Assembly: GCA_020636405.1 (NCBI GenBank)
Contig: JACJXW010000004.1
Span: forward strand, 1,736,001 to 1,800,000
Reading direction: 5' to 3'
Origin: Lewinellaceae bacterium
GTDB taxonomy: Bacteria; Bacteroidota; Bacteroidia; Chitinophagales; Saprospiraceae
Length of the DNA: 64,000 nucleotides
Below, piece after piece: positions 34,364 through 44,307 of this stretch. The position numbers and the translations under genes were made by a program. Each line of letters begins with the position of its first letter. Position 1 is the first letter of the stretch. A model generated the notes under the pieces. It was not told the DNA's origin, did not search any database, and saw only the letters and a list, made by a program, of their open reading frames with translations.

Positions 34364-37300
34364 TTATTCCCGAACCAGCTTCACAATTCCCCTGTACTTT
34401 CCCATCCGTACCTGCACCCAGTATACTCCAGCGCTGTACGGAGATGTGTCCAGCGTATACAGCTGCCCGGCTTGTCCACTGCCGGAGTTTACCCGTTGCC
34501 CGAGGCTATTGAAGAGTTCCCATTGGTAATTGCCCCGAGTTGGCGCTTCCACCTGCAGGTGGGCCAGCGCAGAGGCGGGGTTGGGATAGAGGCTCAATAT
34601 CAGCTCTTCCGCGGCAGGCCCGCCCAAACTGGTCGTCATGATCTCCACTTCCTGGCATATCGTGTCGCGCCCACAGCTGTTGCCGGCGATCAGGCACACC
34701 AGATAAATGCCCGGCGCCTCAAAGGTATGGGTGGGGCCGGGTTGTGTAGCGGTGTTGCCATCTCCGAAATCCCATAACCATTCTTCAGGTTCATTGGTGG
34801 AATTGTCAGCGAAGGTGGCGGTAAGTCCCACCATATTGTAGCTAAAGGCTGCTTCCGGCTGCCCACAATTGGCCTGGATGTCGGTACAACTCTGGGTACT
34901 GCCACAACTGTTGCTCACGGTCAGGCATACCTCGTAAACTCCCGGAATGCTGTAACTGTGCTGCGGGTTGGCCTGAGTCGAACTGCTGCCGTCTCCGAAG
35001 TTCCACAGCCAGGCAACCGCACCGGCAGTAGAGGTGTCCTGGAAAGAGAATATCAGTTCTTCAGCAGTATAGGAAAAACCGGCCTGAGGGGGCGTACAAC
35101 TGGCGGCTACCAGTTCGCAACGCTGCGTATTGCCGCAGGGGCTGCTCACCGAGAGGCATACCAGATAGTTGCCGGGGAATTCATAGGTGTGGGTGGGGCC
35201 GGGCTCGGTTGAACTGGCCCCGTCGCCAAAGGCCCACAACCAACTGATGGGGTTGTTGGTGGAAATGTCGCTGAAGGTGAGCGTCAGTTCATCACTGGTA
35301 AAGGTGAAGTTGGCCTGGGGTGCAAAGCAGGTCACGGTAATGTTTCTGCAAACCTGGGTCGTACCGCAGACGCTGCTCGCCTGCAGGCATACCTGATAGG
35401 TGCCGGGCAGGTTGTAGGTATGCTGCGGGTTGGCTACTGTAGCAGTATTGCCATCGCCAAAGTCCCACAACCATTGGGTGGGCATGTTGGACGATTGATC
35501 CGTAAAGCTGACTGCCAGCTGATTTTGAGTCTGGGAAAAACCGGCCACGGGCGGCAGGCAACTCAGCGTGAAGGACTGGCACGACTGAGTGGTTCCGCAA
35601 ATGGTGCTCACCGCCAGGCAGGCGGTGTAGGTGCCCGGGTTGCTATAGGAGTGCTCCGGATTGGGCTGAGTGGAAGTATTCCCATCACCAAAGGACCACA
35701 ACCATTGTCCGGCGGCGGGAAGGGAGTTGTCTGCAAAGGAAACAGTAAGGCCGTCAGGTGTATAGGTGAAGGCCGATTGAGGAGGGCCGCAGGCAACCTC
35801 GATCGTCTGGCAGGCCGTATTCTGTCCGCAAATGCTGCTGGCCTGCAGGCATACCTGATAGCTGCCCGGTAGGGCATAGGTGTGTTGTGGGCTGGAAAGC
35901 ATAGAAGAGGCGCCGTCGCCAAACGTCCATAGCCACGATTCGGTTAAATTGGCGGATTGGCCGGTAAAGGACAGGCTGAGTTCATCGGCCTGGAAGGTAA
36001 AGGCCGGTTGCGGGGCGGCACAGCTTACCGCTATCGTCTGGCAGATTTCCGTGCTGCCGCAGATGCTGCTGGCCTGCAGGCACACCTGATAATTACCGGG
36101 CAGGGCAAAGGTATGCTGCGGATTGGGTTGGGAGGAAGTATTGCCATCGCCAAAATCCCAGATCCAGGCGCCGGGCGTGTTGGCCGATTGGTCGGTGAAG
36201 AATAAGCTGAGCTCATCGGCTTGAAAACTGAATTCCGCCTGAGGCGGGTCGCAGTTCACCGTCACCTGCCGGCAGGCCTGATCACTGCCGCAGACGCTGC
36301 TGGCCAGTAGGCAGATGACGTAGGTGCCGGGAGCAGCAAAACTATGTTGGGGGTTTTGGCTGTTGCTGGTGGCGCCGTCATCAAAAGACCACACCCACTG
36401 CGTTGGGCTGTTAGTGGTCGTATCGACGAGACTGACGGTAAGGCCATCCCGTTGCACCATAAATCCGGCGACGGGCTCGGCACATTCGATGACGGCCATA
36501 TTGCAGATCTGCGTGCTGCCACAAGGGCTGGAGGCCGTAAGGCATATCTCATAGGTGCCCGGGCCGCTGTACACGTGCTGGGGGTTTTCCTGGGCGGAGG
36601 AGTTGCCATCCCCGAATGACCACAGCCATTGGTTGGGGTTGCCGCTACTGGTGTCGGTCAGGAACAGGGATAACATGTTGGACTGGTAAGTGAAGCCTGC
36701 TTCCGGAGCGGCACAGGTGAGGCTCAGTGGACTGCAGATGGCGGCCGTATCGCCGCAAACGTTAACGATTTCCAGGCATACCTCATAATCTCCCGGCAGG
36801 GCGTATTCGTGTACCGGGTTCTGTTGGCCGGAAGTGCTGCCATCGCCAAAATCCCAGGCCCAGGAGGTGGCGGTAGCTGTGGAAGTATCGGTAAAGGACA
36901 GGCTCAGGCCATCCGCCTGATAGGCGAAGCCTGGTTGCAGCCCGATGCACCGGGCCTCAACCGCCTGACAGGTTTCCGTCATTCCACAAATACTACTAAC
37001 CTGCAGGCAAACTTCGTAAGTGCCGGCGCTGTCAAAAACGTACTCGAGAACAGGCCCCTCGATACTGTCCTGGCCCGCTACGACCCACAACCAACTGGCA
37101 GGCTGGTTGGAGGAGGTATCGGTAAAGGTGGCGGCCAGCTCGTCCTGGCTGTATCGGAAGCCTGCTTGCGGAGGATTGCAGGTAGCCACGATTTCCTGGC
37201 ATATACTATCCTGTCCACAGGGGCTGCTGGCCAGGAGGCAGACGGTGTAGGTGCCCGGGACGGCGTATGTATGGGTAGGGTTCTGTTGAATGGAGGTGCT

Positions 37301-39565
37301 GTCGTCTCCAAAATCCCATGACCATACGGTAGGTGTATTGGCAGAGGTATCCAGAAAGGTAATGTTCAGTTCGTCGGCAGAAGTGGTGAACCGCGCTTCC
37401 GGCGCCGGGCAGGAAACCTCCAGCGTCCGGCAGTATTGCCCCTGCCCACAGATGCCCCGAATGCTGAGGCATACTTCGTAGGTGCCCGTCATGGGAAAAT
37501 CGTGAAGCGGGTTTTCCATCGTAGAAGTGGTGCCGTCGCCAAAGTTCCAGAGCCATTCGTTGGTGCCTGCGGAAGAAAAATCGATGAACTGCACCGACAG
37601 GCCGTCAGCATCAAAATCGAATGCGGTTGTGACGTTGGCGCAACTTGCCTGTACGAATTCGCAGTTAGTGGAATTCCCGCATTCGTTGCTGGCAGTCATA
37701 CAAACGAAATAGAGGCCCGGGGTGGAAAAGTCGTGATTGGGGTTTTGTTCCGTGGAAGAACGGCCGTCTCCGAAAGTCCAGTACCACTCATTGGGGTTGC
37801 CCAGCGACTGGTCTTCGAACGAAACGTCGAGGCCGTCGGTGGCGAAGGCAAAATCAGAGAGCGGGGTCAGGCAGAACACCGACACATCCCGGCAAACCTG
37901 GGCCTGGCCACAGCTGCCGTTGGTTGTCAGGCACACGGTATACACTGCTTCGTCGGCAAAGGAATGCGTGACTTGTTGGCCGTTTCCGGACTGCCCGTCA
38001 CCAAAGTCCCACTGCCAGTCTGTGATCCCGGCATCACCGCTTCCCTGAAAAATGACGGTCAGCCCAGGGCTGGAATGCTGAAAGTTGGCATTGGGCACAC
38101 AAAACGTTCCTTCTTCGAAAAAGATAGTGGTGTCGATGGGCGGGTTGGGGAACAGGTCAATATTGCCGGACGGCCAGCGGATGGCCAGGCTGTCTATGCT
38201 GGTGGCGCCGCCGATCCCGAAGTGTGCCGTATAGGAGTTCATAATGCCGTAGCTTTCCCCACTGCGGATCTCGCGGATCTGTTTGCCCCAGCTTCCGTAA
38301 AGTTCCACCCGGGCGCCGATGCCGTTGGGGTTGGAAAGAGTGCCTTTGAGGCGCGCCTTGAAAAAGTGGTTGCCGTTGCCGTTGTTGATGAACAGTCGGT
38401 CGTTCTCATTGCTCACCTGATTGTAGCTTTGTCCGAAACCGGCGTAAACATCGAGGAATCCATCGTTGTTGAGGTCGCCCACTGCCGCGCTGTGAATGCG
38501 GGTAGGCGCTCCGGGAAAGGGGTTGGTTACCCTGGAGAAGGTGCTGTTGCCATTGTTGATCAGCAGGGCGTGCTCGTTGCCGAGGGAGGTGAAAAGCAGG
38601 TCGACAAATCCGTCGTTATTGAAATCGGCAAATTTCACCTGTATCCCGGCGCCGACTCCATTGAATGCAGTGCCGATGTTGCTGGCCAGGGTGATGTCGG
38701 TAAAGGTGCCATTGCCATTGTTGCGGTGCAGGGTATTGTTGATGTCGTGGTTGATGACGAAACAATCCAGGTCGCCGTCGTTGTCGATGTCTGCAAAATC
38801 AGAAGCCCAGGATTGGCCGAATGGCTGCAGGTTGGACTGAGCGGCCACGTCCGAATAATTGTTGTTGCCGTCGTTGCGGAACAACAGATTGAGGCGCCGC
38901 CCGTCGGTGGGGTCATCTACGCCCAGCCTGCATTTGGAGATGTACAGGTCCAGGTCGCCGTCATTGTCATAGTCCGTCCATACCGACCCATAGTTGCCCG
39001 AATTGTCGGACGGTACGGTGGAGACGGCGTTGATGAGGCTGAAATCGGCGGTGAAGGCCCCGGCCCCATCATTGGCGAAGGGAACGCTGAGGCCGTCGTC
39101 GTGGCAGGCGAAAATATCGAGGTCATGGTCGCCGTCAATGTCGACAAAATTGGACCCTTGCAGGAAAATGGACGGCGTGCTGATGAGGGTAGTGCTGTAA
39201 CTGCTGCCCGTATTGTCGGCCTTGAGCAGGTACAAGTTGTTGTAAGCGCCGCCGGTGAAGATGTCGTTATATCCGTTACCGTCAGCGTCGGCCACGCAGA
39301 GGCTCCATTTGGCCCCAACCAGGTCCGCGATGAATTCGGAATGAAAGGCGGCAGTATCCGCCATTTGATAATGAATGTAGAGCAGATGACGGTTATCCAG
39401 GCAAACGATGTCGTCCAACCCATCGTTGTTCATATCCACTACGCCCATTGGCGCTCCGCTGCGCAGGGTCCTGATTTCCAGCTGGCTCGTTGAATCGGAA
39501 AAGGTGATCTGGGAAAATGCTATAGTAGGAAGGAAGGAGAGCAGTAAAAGTAGAGATTTCCTCAT
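34364..39565 (-). CDS. FG-GAP/ASPIC propeller protein with 15 PKD domains and type A T9SS sorting domain
   Basis: 1733 aa with signal peptide MRKSLLLLLSFLPTIAFSQ. Residues ~40-400 are FG-GAP/VCBS repeats with calcium loops of the DxDNDGDLD type (MNNDGLDD, DIDGDHDLD, DYDNDGDLD, DIDNDGDLD, DFNNDGFVD, DLNNDGFLD), forming a seven-bladed propeller. An ASPIC/UnbV segment follows (~405-480, NGIGARVELYG...SIDSLAIRWPSG). Residues ~487-1642 are fifteen consecutive PKD domains of about 77 aa, most with WxWDFGDGxxSxxxNPxHxY and the ending YxVCLxxSSxCGxxxxC. The fifth is degenerate, having lost the GDG motif. Each PKD unit carries four cysteines. The C-terminus (LYPNPASALAHLQVEAP...GVYWVQVRMGKYRGIVKLVRE) is a type A sorting domain. 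Probably a long, rod-like surface adhesin with a calcium-binding head. Confidence 0.92.
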   Translation of the reverse strand: MRKSLLLLLSFLPTIAFSQITFSDSTSQLEIRTLRSGAPMGVVDMNNDGLDDIVCLDNRHLLYIHYQMADTAAFHSEFIADLVGAKWSLCVADADGNGYNDIFTGGAYNNLYLLKADNTGSSYSTTLISTPSIFLQGSNFVDIDGDHDLDIFACHDDGLSVPFANDGAGAFTADFSLINAVSTVPSDNSGNYGSVWTDYDNDGDLDLYISKCRLGVDDPTDGRRLNLLFRNDGNNNYSDVAAQSNLQPFGQSWASDFADIDNDGDLDCFVINHDINNTLHRNNGNGTFTDITLASNIGTAFNGVGAGIQVKFADFNNDGFVDLLFTSLGNEHALLINNGNSTFSRVTNPFPGAPTRIHSAAVGDLNNDGFLDVYAGFGQSYNQVSNENDRLFINNGNGNHFFKARLKGTLSNPNGIGARVELYGSWGKQIREIRSGESYGIMNSYTAHFGIGGATSIDSLAIRWPSGNIDLFPNPPIDTTIFFEEGTFCVPNANFQHSSPGLTVIFQGSGDAGITDWQWDFGDGQSGNGQQVTHSFADEAVYTVCLTTNGSCGQAQVCRDVSVFCLTPLSDFAFATDGLDVSFEDQSLGNPNEWYWTFGDGRSSTEQNPNHDFSTPGLYFVCMTASNECGNSTNCEFVQASCANVTTAFDFDADGLSVQFIDFSSAGTNEWLWNFGDGTTSTMENPLHDFPMTGTYEVCLSIRGICGQGQYCRTLEVSCPAPEARFTTSADELNITFLDTSANTPTVWSWDFGDDSTSIQQNPTHTYAVPGTYTVCLLASSPCGQDSICQEIVATCNPPQAGFRYSQDELAATFTDTSSNQPASWLWVVAGQDSIEGPVLEYVFDSAGTYEVCLQVSSICGMTETCQAVEARCIGLQPGFAYQADGLSLSFTDTSTATATSWAWDFGDGSTSGQQNPVHEYALPGDYEVCLEIVNVCGDTAAICSPLSLTCAAPEAGFTYQSNMLSLFLTDTSSGNPNQWLWSFGDGNSSAQENPQHVYSGPGTYEICLTASSPCGSTQICNMAVIECAEPVAGFMVQRDGLTVSLVDTTTNSPTQWVWSFDDGATSNSQNPQHSFAAPGTYVICLLASSVCGSDQACRQVTVNCDPPQAEFSFQADELSLFFTDQSANTPGAWIWDFGDGNTSSQPNPQHTFALPGNYQVCLQASSICGSTEICQTIAVSCAAPQPAFTFQADELSLSFTGQSANLTESWLWTFGDGASSMLSSPQHTYALPGSYQVCLQASSICGQNTACQTIEVACGPPQSAFTYTPDGLTVSFADNSLPAAGQWLWSFGDGNTSTQPNPEHSYSNPGTYTACLAVSTICGTTQSCQSFTLSCLPPVAGFSQTQNQLAVSFTDQSSNMPTQWLWDFGDGNTATVANPQHTYNLPGTYQVCLQASSVCGTTQVCRNITVTCFAPQANFTFTSDELTLTFSDISTNNPISWLWAFGDGASSTEPGPTHTYEFPGNYLVCLSVSSPCGNTQRCELVAASCTPPQAGFSYTAEELIFSFQDTSTAGAVAWLWNFGDGSSSTQANPQHSYSIPGVYEVCLTVSNSCGSTQSCTDIQANCGQPEAAFSYNMVGLTATFADNSTNEPEEWLWDFGDGNTATQPGPTHTFEAPGIYLVCLIAGNSCGRDTICQEVEIMTTSLGGPAAEELILSLYPNPASALAHLQVEAPTRGNYQWELFNSLGQRVNSGSGQAGQLYTLDTSPYSAGVYWVQVRMGKYRGIVKLVRE

Positions 39566-39870
39566 TGTACATGTTCGTTTTACGGCAAACCGGCAAGCGC
39601 CGGCGCCAGATGTTTCGGGATTAATAATTTGTGACTAACCCAAGGTGGTTTTGGGAACGAAAGTTACGCTTTTTTGAATGAGGACGTATAAAGGAGGAAG
39701 GAAAATCTCTGGCCGGGAAAGAGGAAGTTATTTTTCGCAGTAAGTGCCTGGACAATAGCAGGCGAACAATATAGCCCTATGGCAATATAGCCGGAACCCA
39801 GTGTGCATAACCGTTTTGGCTCCGCTTCCCCAACTGGGGGGAGCGAAACTACAATTGTCCAAGCAAGTGC
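39566..39870. other. Intergenic region between the PKD-array gene and htpX
   Basis: 305 bp without a gene. It contains a 9-bp hairpin (39823-39831 with 39837-39845, CGCTTCCCC/GGGGGAGCG with one G-T pair) just after the htpX stop, which could end htpX transcripts though no T-run follows. The minus strand reads TAACTTTC at 39661-39668, a one-mismatch -7 element for the PKD-array gene, about 95 nt before its start. Confidence 0.5.
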
Positions 39871-40842
39871 TTAGGGCCAGAAACTTCTTCGGTGGCCTGT
39901 CGGGGAGAGAAGCTCATCCCTGGTATTCCAATAACCGGCCCAGGGCGCCTTTGGTGCTCCATCATCCGTCAGCCGCCGGTATGGGCCGTGATGGGCTCCC
40001 AGGCTGCGGAGGCGTTCAACCCGTTCTTCGGTAGACGGGTGCGTACGGAGCCAATTGGGGGCATTGGCCCCGGTTTTGGGGCGGAGGAAACGAAAGAAGC
40101 CGCCCTCATTGTAATAGTCCAGTTTTTGGAGGGCCAGGGCCAGGGCTTCCGGGTCGCCGGTCAGGCGGGCGGCCTCCAGGTCGGCCTCCAGTTCGCGGGT
40201 GCGGGAGAGGGCGTTGGCCATAATGGCCATCAGCATCGGGGCGAGCAGCAGCAGCAGGATGGCTACCCAGGAGAAGGGGGGCTGGCCAACGAATAGCATG
40301 GGCAGGTAGAAGAAAAGCAAAAACTGGCCCATCAGCGAGAAGAACCGCGTAAGCCGTAAAATGATATTGACGGTCGACTTGAGCTGCAGGTCCTTATTGC
40401 GGATGTGGCTGAGCTCGTGCGCCAACACGCCGGTGAGTTCCCGCAGGCTTAGGCGGCTCAGCAGCCCGTGGGTGATGGCGATCGCCGGGTCATTCTTGTT
40501 ACCGGTGGCAAAGGCGTTGAGCACACCGCTGGGGATGTAATACAACCGGGGCGTATGGCTCAGGCCGGCCCGGGCGGAGAGTTGCCGGAGGGCGTCTACC
40601 AGGCTGGGCGCCTCATAGCCGCTCAATGGGCGGGCGCCCTGCAGGCGCATGATCAGCTGAGAGGGCAGCTGCGTAGAACCGGCCAGGCCGATCAACCCCA
40701 ATATTCCGGACCAGATCAGCCCCGTGGCGCCAAACAGGGTGTATCCCAGGGCAGCCATCAGCACCAGCATGCCCACCATCAGTACTGCAGTACGGCCGAA
40801 GTTGGCCGCTTTTTGCAGAAATATCTTGTCTTCGCTCATCAT
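39871..40842 (-). CDS. htpX: HtpX-like M48 family membrane zinc protease
   Basis: 323 aa. Two hydrophobic hairpins flank the catalytic domain (about 18-55 and 165-210), as in HtpX, the inner-membrane protease that degrades misfolded membrane proteins. The zinc motif is H142-E-L-S-H146 with Glu143 as catalytic base. The third ligand is probably Glu217 in SRTRELEAD, which corresponds to the SRxREFxAD motif. The upstream ASP-binding region reads YYIPSGVLNAFATG, also typical. The C-terminal segment LRTHPSTEERVERLRSL is the usual HtpX ending, followed by a ~40-residue tail rich in Pro and Arg. Two ATGs in tandem (40842 and 40839) are equally possible starts. It is divergent from secDF, and the shared 266-bp region fits joint envelope-stress control, which is inference. 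Confidence 0.94.
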   Translation of the reverse strand: MMSEDKIFLQKAANFGRTAVLMVGMLVLMAALGYTLFGATGLIWSGILGLIGLAGSTQLPSQLIMRLQGARPLSGYEAPSLVDALRQLSARAGLSHTPRLYYIPSGVLNAFATGNKNDPAIAITHGLLSRLSLRELTGVLAHELSHIRNKDLQLKSTVNIILRLTRFFSLMGQFLLFFYLPMLFVGQPPFSWVAILLLLLAPMLMAIMANALSRTRELEADLEAARLTGDPEALALALQKLDYYNEGGFFRFLRPKTGANAPNWLRTHPSTEERVERLRSLGAHHGPYRRLTDDGAPKAPWAGYWNTRDELLSPTGHRRSFWP

Positions 40843-40986
40843 CTTTTTTTACGATCCATTTATAGAACACTTGATGCAATGCCGACGTTCGGTTCAACTG
40901 TACTTCACGGGTACCCATAATAACATGGATATACCTCCGCCTCCCCATTTTTTCGACAAAGGATTTCCAAAGCCCCGTAAAAGGCG

Positions 40987-40994
40987 TATATTTG
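40987..40994 (+). promoter_or_regulatory. Putative -7 element for secDF
   Basis: TATATTTG is an exact TAnnTTTG match about 115 nt upstream of the secDF start. The -33 region has TTTCC rather than a clean TTG. The long AT-rich leader between this and the ATG has no obvious structure. Confidence 0.4.
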
Positions 40995-41108
40995 CGGAGT
41001 TTTTCTCTAAAGGGATCGCAGAAAGTGGTGTTTTTCAAGGCATTACGATCCCCGGAGTAAGCTACAGATGCTCATTTTTTAACATTTCTAAAAAAGTTTG
41101 TACGAGTT

Positions 41109-44100
41109 ATGCAAGGAAAAGGAGTAGTGAAGTTCTTCCTTGTGGTCATGACGCTCGTGACGCTGGTGCAGTATTTTTTCATCCTTCCTACCCAGAAGGT
41201 TGAGAATGCTGCCGATGAGTATGCCCGTCAGGCCACCCAAGGTACCGAGGAAGGCCTTCAGAAGACCGCCTTCAAAATGAAGCGCGCGGAGTATTTGGAC
41301 TCCATGTCTTCGGAGGAAGTGTTTAGGATTCCTATGCTGAAATCCTACACGTATCAGGAACTAAAATCGCAACAACTGGCACTAGGCCTCGACCTCAAAG
41401 GAGGGATGAGCGTAGTACTGCAGGTAGACCTGCGCGATTTCATACGAGCACTGGCCAATGATAGCAAAGATCCCACTTTTTTAGACGCGTTAGACCGAGC
41501 ATCTCAAGCGCAAAAGAATGCACAGGATGATTTTGTAACCCTCTTCTATGACGCCTGGCGCGAAGTGTCCGGCGACAAACGGCTCGCACCCATCTTTACC
41601 CGCAACGAAGCGCTGCGGGATCAGATCAACTACGAGACCACCGATGGGGAAGTGGTGCGCATCATCCGTTCGAAAGCGGATGAGACCGTCGACCTGACTT
41701 TCAAACTGCTCAAAGAGCGTATCGATAAACTGGGGGTTACCCAGCCCAATGTATCGCTGGACGCCAGCCGCGACCTCATCGTCGTGGAACTGCCCGGCAT
41801 CGACAACCCCGAGCGCGCCCGCAACTTCCTGCAGGCTGCTGCCAAGCTGGAATTCTGGAACGTCTTCCGCGTGACCGACCCCGGCGTACAGCAGGGCTTC
41901 ATCGCGGCCAACGAACGCCTGGCCAAAACCATGGGCAGTGGTGAATTGAAGCGGGAGATCCTGCGCATCGATACGACTTATGCCACTGATTCCCTGGGTA
42001 ATGTGGACAATTCCCAGATCACCGGCATTGATACCGTCTACAACGAATCGGTGGTAGACCAGGGGCCGCTCTTCGATGTGCTCACCCTCAACACCACCGG
42101 CTCTCAGGGCCTGGCCGTGCTGGCAACCGCCAAACGCAACCAGCGCCGATATATCGATAGCCTGCTCAACCGTGAAGATATCAAGTCGCTCTTCCCGAGG
42201 GACCTCCTCTTCCGCTGGTCGAAAGACCCGGCGAAGAACTTTGAGACAGGCCAACTGACAGAAGACTACGAACTGTACGGCATCAAATATAGCCGCGACG
42301 GCAAGCCCGCCCTCACCGGCGATCACGTAGTGGACGCCAGCGCCAACCCGGACCCGCAGACCAACGAAGTGGCGGTTTCGCTGAAAATGGACAATACCGG
42401 CGCCAAGATCTGGGGCCAGCTCACGACGGAAGCCGCCCAGGATAACAACCGGGAGATCGCCATCGTGCTCGATGACGAAGTGGTCTCCGCCCCCCGGGTG
42501 ATCAACCCCATCCTGACGGGGGATTCCCAGATCACAGGTAGCTTCTCCATCCAGGAGGGCAAAGACCTCGCCAATATCCTGCAGATCGGTAAACTGCCGG
42601 CGGAAACCCAGATCATCCAGGAATCCCTGGTAGGGCCGTCGCTGGGAGCGGAAAACATCCGGAAGAGTACGGTCGCTCTGGTGATCGGCTTCATGATCGT
42701 TCTCGGCTTTATGATCTTTTATTACGCAGGTGGCGGTATCGTGTCCATCATCTCCCTGATCCTGAACATCTTCTTCATCTTCGGGGCGCTGGCCTCCTAT
42801 GGTACCGTTCTGACCCTGCCGGGTATCGCCGGTATCGTATTGACCATTGGTATGGCCGTCGATGCCAACGTGATCATTTATGAGCGTATCCGCGAGGAAC
42901 TCCGCGACGGCAAGTCCCTGCTCATGTCGATCAGCGATGGTTTCAAGAATTCCTATTCGGCCATCATCGACGCCAACGTAACGACCCTGCTGACGGCCTT
43001 CGTTCTGGCTTACTTCGGCCTTGGCCCCATCAAGGGTTTCGCAGTGGTGTTGATCATCGGCGTTCTGTCGTCGCTCTTCACCGCAGTACTGGTCGGCCGC
43101 CTGCTCGTAGACTGGTGGACCAGCAAGGGCCGTAATATGACCTTCTCTACCAGTATGTCGGAAAACGTTCTGGCTAACCTGAACGTCGACTGGCTGGGCA
43201 AGCGCAGCATCGCCTATATGATTTCCGGTACGCTCATCCTGGCAGGATTGATCTCCTTCTTTACCCGTGGCTTCGAGCTGGGGGTTGACTTTAAAGGTGG
43301 TTATTCCTACAACATCACCTTCGATGCCGGCCAGGCAGTGGATGCGCCCGAACTACGCCAGGCCCTGGCTGTGGCCTTTGATGGCAATACGCCCATCGTT
43401 AAGGCCGTAGATACGGAGAATACTTACAATGTAGTAACCGACTACCTCATCGACGATGATAGCGAGGAAGCTTCCGATAAGGTGATGGCTCAGCTGTATG
43501 AAGGGGTGAACGGCATTGCCGGCGGCAATATCGATTTCGAACAGTTCAAAGCTCCCGATGGCGAAGGGACCCACGTGACCAGCTCCAGCAAGGTCGGCCC
43601 TACCATCGCGGACGACATACAGACCAGCGCATACTACGCGGCGATCTTCGCCCTCTTGCTGATCTTCCTCTACATTTTCATTCGCTTCAGCAAGTGGCAA
43701 TACAGCCTTGGCGCCGTAGCGGCTCTGTTCCATGACACCCTGATCACTCTGGGCGTCTTCTCCCTGTTCCATGGCATTCTGCCATTTACTCTGGAGATCG
43801 ACCAGGCCTTCATCGCCGCCATCCTGACCGTGATCGGTTATTCGATCAACGACACCGTGATCGTATTCGACCGTATCCGGGAATACCTGAACAACTATAC
43901 CAAGCGCCCGAAGGAGGAAGTGATCAACATGGCCATCAACAGTACGATGAGCCGGACGCTGATCACCTCATTGACCACCCTTTTTGTGGTGGCGGTCCTC
44001 TTCGCTTTCGGCGGCGCCAGCATCAAGGGCTTTTCCTTCGCCATCCTGGTGGGCATCATGGTCGGTACCTACTCTTCCATCTTCGTAGCTACCCCCATCA

Positions 44101-44183
44101 TGGCCGACCTTACCGGCGACCTGGAGGCCCGCGTTTCGAAAAAAGAGAAGAAAGGCTTCTCCAAAGCCGCTTCTACCCGATAG
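41109..44183 (+). CDS. secDF: Fused SecD-SecF protein-export membrane protein
   Basis: 1024 aa, a SecD-SecF fusion as usual in Bacteroidota. It uses the proton gradient to pull Sec substrates out of SecYEG on the periplasmic side, and every T9SS cargo protein in this window must first pass Sec. SecD half: TM1 near the N-terminus (VVKFFLVVMTLVTLVQYFFIL), the LGLDLKGGMSVVLQVD motif around residue 92, the large periplasmic P1 domain, then the AVDANVIIYERIREEL motif in TM4. SecF half: from about 690, with the FELGVDFKGGYSYNITFD motif, SSKVGPTIADDI, and GYSINDTVIVFDRIREYL. Twelve membrane segments are expected. It is longer than a minimal fusion because of P1 insertions in the first half (about 100-330). 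It begins at the ATG at 41109 and ends before a hairpin at 44262-44293. Confidence 0.97.
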   Translation: MQGKGVVKFFLVVMTLVTLVQYFFILPTQKVENAADEYARQATQGTEEGLQKTAFKMKRAEYLDSMSSEEVFRIPMLKSYTYQELKSQQLALGLDLKGGMSVVLQVDLRDFIRALANDSKDPTFLDALDRASQAQKNAQDDFVTLFYDAWREVSGDKRLAPIFTRNEALRDQINYETTDGEVVRIIRSKADETVDLTFKLLKERIDKLGVTQPNVSLDASRDLIVVELPGIDNPERARNFLQAAAKLEFWNVFRVTDPGVQQGFIAANERLAKTMGSGELKREILRIDTTYATDSLGNVDNSQITGIDTVYNESVVDQGPLFDVLTLNTTGSQGLAVLATAKRNQRRYIDSLLNREDIKSLFPRDLLFRWSKDPAKNFETGQLTEDYELYGIKYSRDGKPALTGDHVVDASANPDPQTNEVAVSLKMDNTGAKIWGQLTTEAAQDNNREIAIVLDDEVVSAPRVINPILTGDSQITGSFSIQEGKDLANILQIGKLPAETQIIQESLVGPSLGAENIRKSTVALVIGFMIVLGFMIFYYAGGGIVSIISLILNIFFIFGALASYGTVLTLPGIAGIVLTIGMAVDANVIIYERIREELRDGKSLLMSISDGFKNSYSAIIDANVTTLLTAFVLAYFGLGPIKGFAVVLIIGVLSSLFTAVLVGRLLVDWWTSKGRNMTFSTSMSENVLANLNVDWLGKRSIAYMISGTLILAGLISFFTRGFELGVDFKGGYSYNITFDAGQAVDAPELRQALAVAFDGNTPIVKAVDTENTYNVVTDYLIDDDSEEASDKVMAQLYEGVNGIAGGNIDFEQFKAPDGEGTHVTSSSKVGPTIADDIQTSAYYAAIFALLLIFLYIFIRFSKWQYSLGAVAALFHDTLITLGVFSLFHGILPFTLEIDQAFIAAILTVIGYSINDTVIVFDRIREYLNNYTKRPKEEVINMAINSTMSRTLITSLTTLFVVAVLFAFGGASIKGFSFAILVGIMVGTYSSIFVATPIMADLTGDLEARVSKKEKKGFSKAASTR

Positions 44184-44214
44184 TCCGCTAAGGTTGAGGT
44201 TCCGGTGCGGGTTA

Positions 44215-44244
44215 TTGGCCCCTCCTGGAATCAGGATAACTTTA
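44215..44244 (+). promoter_or_regulatory. Putative promoter for the methyltransferase gene
   Basis: TTG at 44215-44217, exactly 19 bases, then TAACTTTA at 44237-44244. This matches the Bacteroidota pattern TTG-N19-TAnnTTTG at all but the last base. It lies just after secDF and 64 nt before the next start codon, which suggests the downstream genes can be transcribed independently. Confidence 0.35.
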
Positions 44245-44261
44245 CGGATCTAAGATTAAAG

Positions 44262-44293
44262 AGAGCTTTCCTCACACTGATGGGGAAAGCTCT
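44262..44293 (+). terminator. Hairpin terminator after secDF
   Basis: A perfect 10-bp stem, AGAGCTTTCC (44262-44271) with GGAAAGCTCT (44284-44293), 12-nt loop, followed by TTATCTTT. This suits intrinsic termination of secDF. Because it lies between the candidate promoter and the methyltransferase start, it could instead be a leader attenuator for that gene. Confidence 0.6.
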
Positions 44294-44307
44294 TTATCTT
44301 TAGTACT

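Noticed and set aside
37436..39493. 685-codon plus-strand open frame opposite the PKD/FG-GAP gene
   Set aside because: It is antisense to well-supported calcium-loop and PKD motifs. The long open frame results from GC-rich codon bias and repeated PKD units, and it has no recognisable domain.
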